From: a virus
DNA length: 47,176 bases
Reading direction: 5' to 3' (one strand)
Virus record (IMG/VR): IMGVR_UViG_3300046519_000218
Location: 1-47,176 of that record
The notes under the pieces: model-generated
Told to the model about the DNA's origin: nothing
Databases searched by the model: none
What the model saw: only the letters and a program-made list of their open reading frames with translations
Shown here: positions 45,945 to 47,176 of the stretch, one piece after another
Position numbering within the stretch: the stretch's first letter is position 1
Layout of the letters: each line of letters opens with the position of its first letter
Position numbers and translations under genes: made by a program

Positions 45945-46107
45945 ACCACCGCTCAGGTGGTTGAGAGATTGATACTTAATATCAGTTTCAAAATCTTAAC
46001 CATCGTTTAGATGGTTTAGAAATTAATTCTTAGAGCCCATTTTGGCTTTTGAATTAATCTACCATCGCTTAGATGGCAAAGCCCCACTGCAATTGGGGCT
46101 TTATTTA
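45945..46107 (+). ncRNA. Predicted small RNA with three repeated hairpins
   Basis: About 160 nt with no convincing open reading frame. Hairpins: ACCACC-GCTCA-GGTGGT (45945-45961), AACCATC-GTTTA-GATGGTT (45998-46016), CCATC-GCTTA-GATGG (46062-46076), consensus CCAYC-GYTYA-GRTGG. Between them lie TGATA-CTTAA-TATCA and ATTAATTC/GAATTAAT arms enclosing AGCC/GGCT. It ends with AAAGCCCC/GGGGCTTT (46078-46102) and a T-rich tail. A 17-bp-spaced promoter begins it exactly at hairpin one. A. baumannii is known to express phage-linked small RNAs compared with the P1 C4 antisense RNA; kinship is possible but from memory. Confidence 0.72.
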
Positions 46108-46110
46108 TTT

Positions 46111-46326
46111 CTAGCTTTCCATTTTTGTGTTAAATAAATCTACAAATAGGCGACATCTTTCAGTTAAAGGCTGATCTAGTATTTCTTGCAACTCTTCCTT
46201 AGTTACCTTAATAGCTGTATTGCCTATTGCAATTTTTAGCGCTCTCTTACTATAAGAAACAGTTCCACTACCTGAAGCTATATCAACACGTCCAGCAAAT
46301 GGCTTTGAAATTTTGTATGTTTTCAT
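46111..46326 (-). CDS. Hypothetical small protein
   Basis: 71 residues from ATG 46326 (AAGG upstream). Beta-rich N-terminal half (TYKISKPFAGRVDIASGSG), helical C-terminus (EELQEILDQPLTERC). Second gene of a leftward pair; ends 3 bp from the small RNA terminator region. No family recognised, but typical of the right-end accessory genes of Acinetobacter prophages. Confidence 0.62.
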   Translation of the reverse strand: MKTYKISKPFAGRVDIASGSGTVSYSKRALKIAIGNTAIKVTKEELQEILDQPLTERCRLFVDLFNTKMES

Positions 46327-46337
46327 TTCTATCAACC

Positions 46338-46628
46338 TTATGAGAAATCGCCATTAAGATATAGTCGGCTTTCTTCATCTACTGATGCTTCAAGATCCTT
46401 CATTTCTTCAAATGAAATCCATTCACCAACATTAGCGTTAATGTATTTCTTTAAATAGCGATCTGATTTAATCTCTGATTGATAAATTTCACCAGTTTTA
46501 ATATTGTGCACTTTAAGCGTAGCGATCTTCTGATTAGAGACATCTTCTATAGCTTGATCAATTTCTGATTTAATAACATAACGATATTCACCAGTCGTCA
46601 TATTAAAGTCAGTTAAATATTTTTCCAT
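46338..46628 (-). CDS. Hypothetical protein under an operator-controlled promoter
   Basis: 96 residues, acidic, alpha/beta. GAGGAAA ribosome site before ATG 46628. Its promoter (TTGCAT, 17 bp, TAGTAT on the - strand, 46724-46696) has its spacer filled by an 18-bp palindrome. Eleven bp separate it from the second gene. Function unknown. Confidence 0.62.
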   Translation of the reverse strand: MEKYLTDFNMTTGEYRYVIKSEIDQAIEDVSNQKIATLKVHNIKTGEIYQSEIKSDRYLKKYINANVGEWISFEEMKDLEASVDEESRLYLNGDFS

Positions 46629-46695
46629 TTTAATTTCCTCGCTTAGATTGATTTATCAAGAGTCATTGAGCTGCAATCTCTGTCTTGATAACTTC

Positions 46696-46724
46696 ATACT
46701 ATATTGTGACCGCTCACAATGCAA
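46696..46724 (-). promoter_or_regulatory. Leftward promoter with lac-operator-like palindrome in its spacer
   Basis: ATTGTGA-CCGC-TCACAAT (46703-46720), perfect 7-bp arms, lies between TTGCAT (46724-46719) and TAGTAT (46701-46696). On the - strand the centre reads TTGTGAGCGG, like half of lacO, but full symmetry differs. A repressor bound here would block this promoter and might also affect the rightward one. Confidence 0.65.
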
Positions 46725-46732
46725 GTACTATT

Positions 46733-46760
46733 TTGCATTATTTTTAATCTCTTTTATAAT
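46733..46760 (+). promoter_or_regulatory. Rightward promoter of the last gene
   Basis: TTGCAT (46733-46738), 16 bp, TATAAT (46755-46760), then GGGAGAG before ATG 46782. Divergent from the leftward promoter; the palindrome lies just upstream. Confidence 0.65.
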
Positions 46761-46781
46761 TTATGGAAAGGGAGAGCTTTA

Positions 46782-46973
46782 ATGTCTACACAGCTAATAA
46801 AAATTCGCAACACAGCAATTGATCGAAGTGTAGATCTGTTAGCTGAACTCGATAAAAATGGAGAAGTCACCAAAATTTACGACTACAGTGGCAATGAGTT
46901 AAAGATTAATTTCTTGCGCGATGAAGTCTATTATAAAAAATTGTGGTGGCAGTTTCAGAAGAAGCAAAAATAG
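46782..46973 (+). CDS. Hypothetical small protein beside the attachment site
   Basis: 63 residues from ATG 46782; a longer in-frame reading from 46719 adds hydrophobic residues translated from the promoter and is rejected. Begins MSTQLIKIRNTAIDRSVDLL, ends basic and aromatic. It has its own promoter and lies 80 bp from the right core, the classic site for lysogen-expressed accessory genes. Function unknown. Confidence 0.65.
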   Translation: MSTQLIKIRNTAIDRSVDLLAELDKNGEVTKIYDYSGNELKINFLRDEVYYKKLWWQFQKKQK

Positions 46974-46999
46974 CTTAAAACCTGTGGATAAATGGCGCA

Positions 47000-47018
47000 T
47001 TACGCCAAATATACGCCA
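47000..47018 (+). promoter_or_regulatory. Integrase arm-type site pair, right arm
   Basis: TTACGCCA (47000-47007) and ATACGCCA (47011-47018), 11 bp apart, match the left pair at 297 and 308 in sequence, spacing and orientation. They lie about 36 bp from the right core. Confidence 0.7.
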
Positions 47019-47053
47019 AAATATAGTTAAGTTATTGATTTTATATAATGAAT

Positions 47054-47069
47054 TGGTGCGCCCGGCGGG
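47054..47069. repeat. Right attachment core within the tRNA 3' end
   Basis: Exact copy of the 16 bases at 143-158. Here it is the end of the intact tRNA-Arg gene, so the phage-carried end restores the tRNA after integration. Confidence 0.93.
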
Positions 47070-47130
47070 GATCGAACCCACGACCCCAGGTTTCGGAAAC
47101 CTGTACTCTATCCAACTGAGCTACGAGCGC
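47054..47130 (-). tRNA. tRNA-Arg(CCG), integration target
   Basis: 77 nt on the - strand. Acceptor GCGCTCG with CGGGCGC, anticodon loop TTCCGAA with anticodon CCG, T-loop GTTCGAT, and encoded CCA at 47056-47054. It is complete; the last 16 nt come from the phage side of the junction. Host gene, used as attB. Confidence 0.96.
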
Positions 47131-47143
47131 ATGTGTGGGGCAC

Positions 47144-47172
47144 ATCATAGGAAAAAAACACTTGCAGGTAAA
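47144..47172 (-). promoter_or_regulatory. Promoter of host tRNA-Arg
   Basis: On the - strand TTTACC (47172-47167), 17 bp, TATGAT (47149-47144), ending 13 bp before the mature tRNA. It lies outside the prophage, so tRNA transcription is not affected by integration. Confidence 0.6.
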
Positions 47173-47176
47173 GCAT

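Noticed and set aside
45945-46080. Three similar 20-28-nt repeats that look like a short CRISPR array
   Set aside because: The intervals between repeats contain their own inverted repeats, have different lengths, there is no leader-Cas context, and stems co-vary. An RNA gene explains it better.
45945-46335. Type III toxin-antitoxin locus (repeat RNA plus RNase)
   Set aside because: Neither the neighbouring ribbon-helix-helix protein nor the 71- and 96-residue proteins resemble a ToxN-type RNase, and the repeats are not tandem without spacing.
46703-46720. True lac operator or a host lac fragment
   Set aside because: Half-site similarity only; spacing and symmetry differ from lacO and no lac genes are present.

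Overview
The window is an intact temperate siphophage genome integrated in an Acinetobacter-type chromosome (A. baumannii group is most likely). The evidence is low-GC coding style, a genus-typical short lipoprotein, and a lambda-like tail module with DUF4055 portal and DUF2280 terminase genes. The prophage is bounded by a 16-bp direct repeat (143-158 and 47054-47069) that equals the CCA-ending 3' end of a host tRNA-Arg(CCG) gene, which is intact at the right end. The core-to-core distance is 46.9 kb. Flanking host DNA is only 1-142 on the left and the tRNA with its promoter on the right. No database search was possible; family names rest on motifs, length and gene order.

Layout. Left end: tyrosine integrase (+) and, convergent to it, a leftward operon of excisionase, a membrane protein, a methyltransferase, lambda-exonuclease-like and ERF annealing proteins and small unknowns. 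The switch at 6.0-7.5 kb has an S24 repressor flanked by two clusters of a 17-bp operator (TAAAAC-N5-GTTTTA) sitting on PL- and PR-like promoters, followed by Cro-like and ribbon-helix-helix-like genes. Rightward early genes (7.5-14.7 kb): an HNH protein, an O-like replication protein whose gene carries eight 23-bp-class iterons, a P-like loader, a long chain of overlapping tiny genes, a PD-(D/E)XK-like nuclease and a Q-like antiterminator candidate. A strong late promoter with a palindrome in its spacer, a leader terminator and two tRNA-Ser genes (GCT, TGA) open the late region. A further small-gene segment (Ref-like HNH, NinB-like, metallopeptidase) precedes the structural genes.

Late genes (18.4-45.7 kb): terminase small and large subunits, portal, minor head protein, scaffold, major capsid, connectors, tail completion and terminator proteins, Rha, tail tube, tail assembly chaperone with a lambda-type GGGAAAG -1 frameshift, tape measure with a muralytic domain, M-like and DUF1833-type proteins, NlpC/P60 protein, J-like tip protein, an SGNH-esterase tail fibre, XhlA-like protein, holin candidate, GH24 endolysin and a miniature Rz1-like lipoprotein. 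Independent accessory units with their own promoter-like sequences and terminators interrupt this block at 26.5-27.2 kb and 31.1-33.5 kb.

The right end (45.7-47.0 kb) holds a ribbon-helix-helix gene, a predicted small RNA of about 160 nt with three near-identical hairpins and its own promoter and terminator, a divergent small-gene pair around an 18-bp lac-operator-like palindrome, and integrase arm-type repeats that match a pair at the left end. The small RNA, the frameshift, the iterons, the accessory island and a pair of membrane proteins sharing a fixed-spacing two-cysteine motif are the items most worth a second look.
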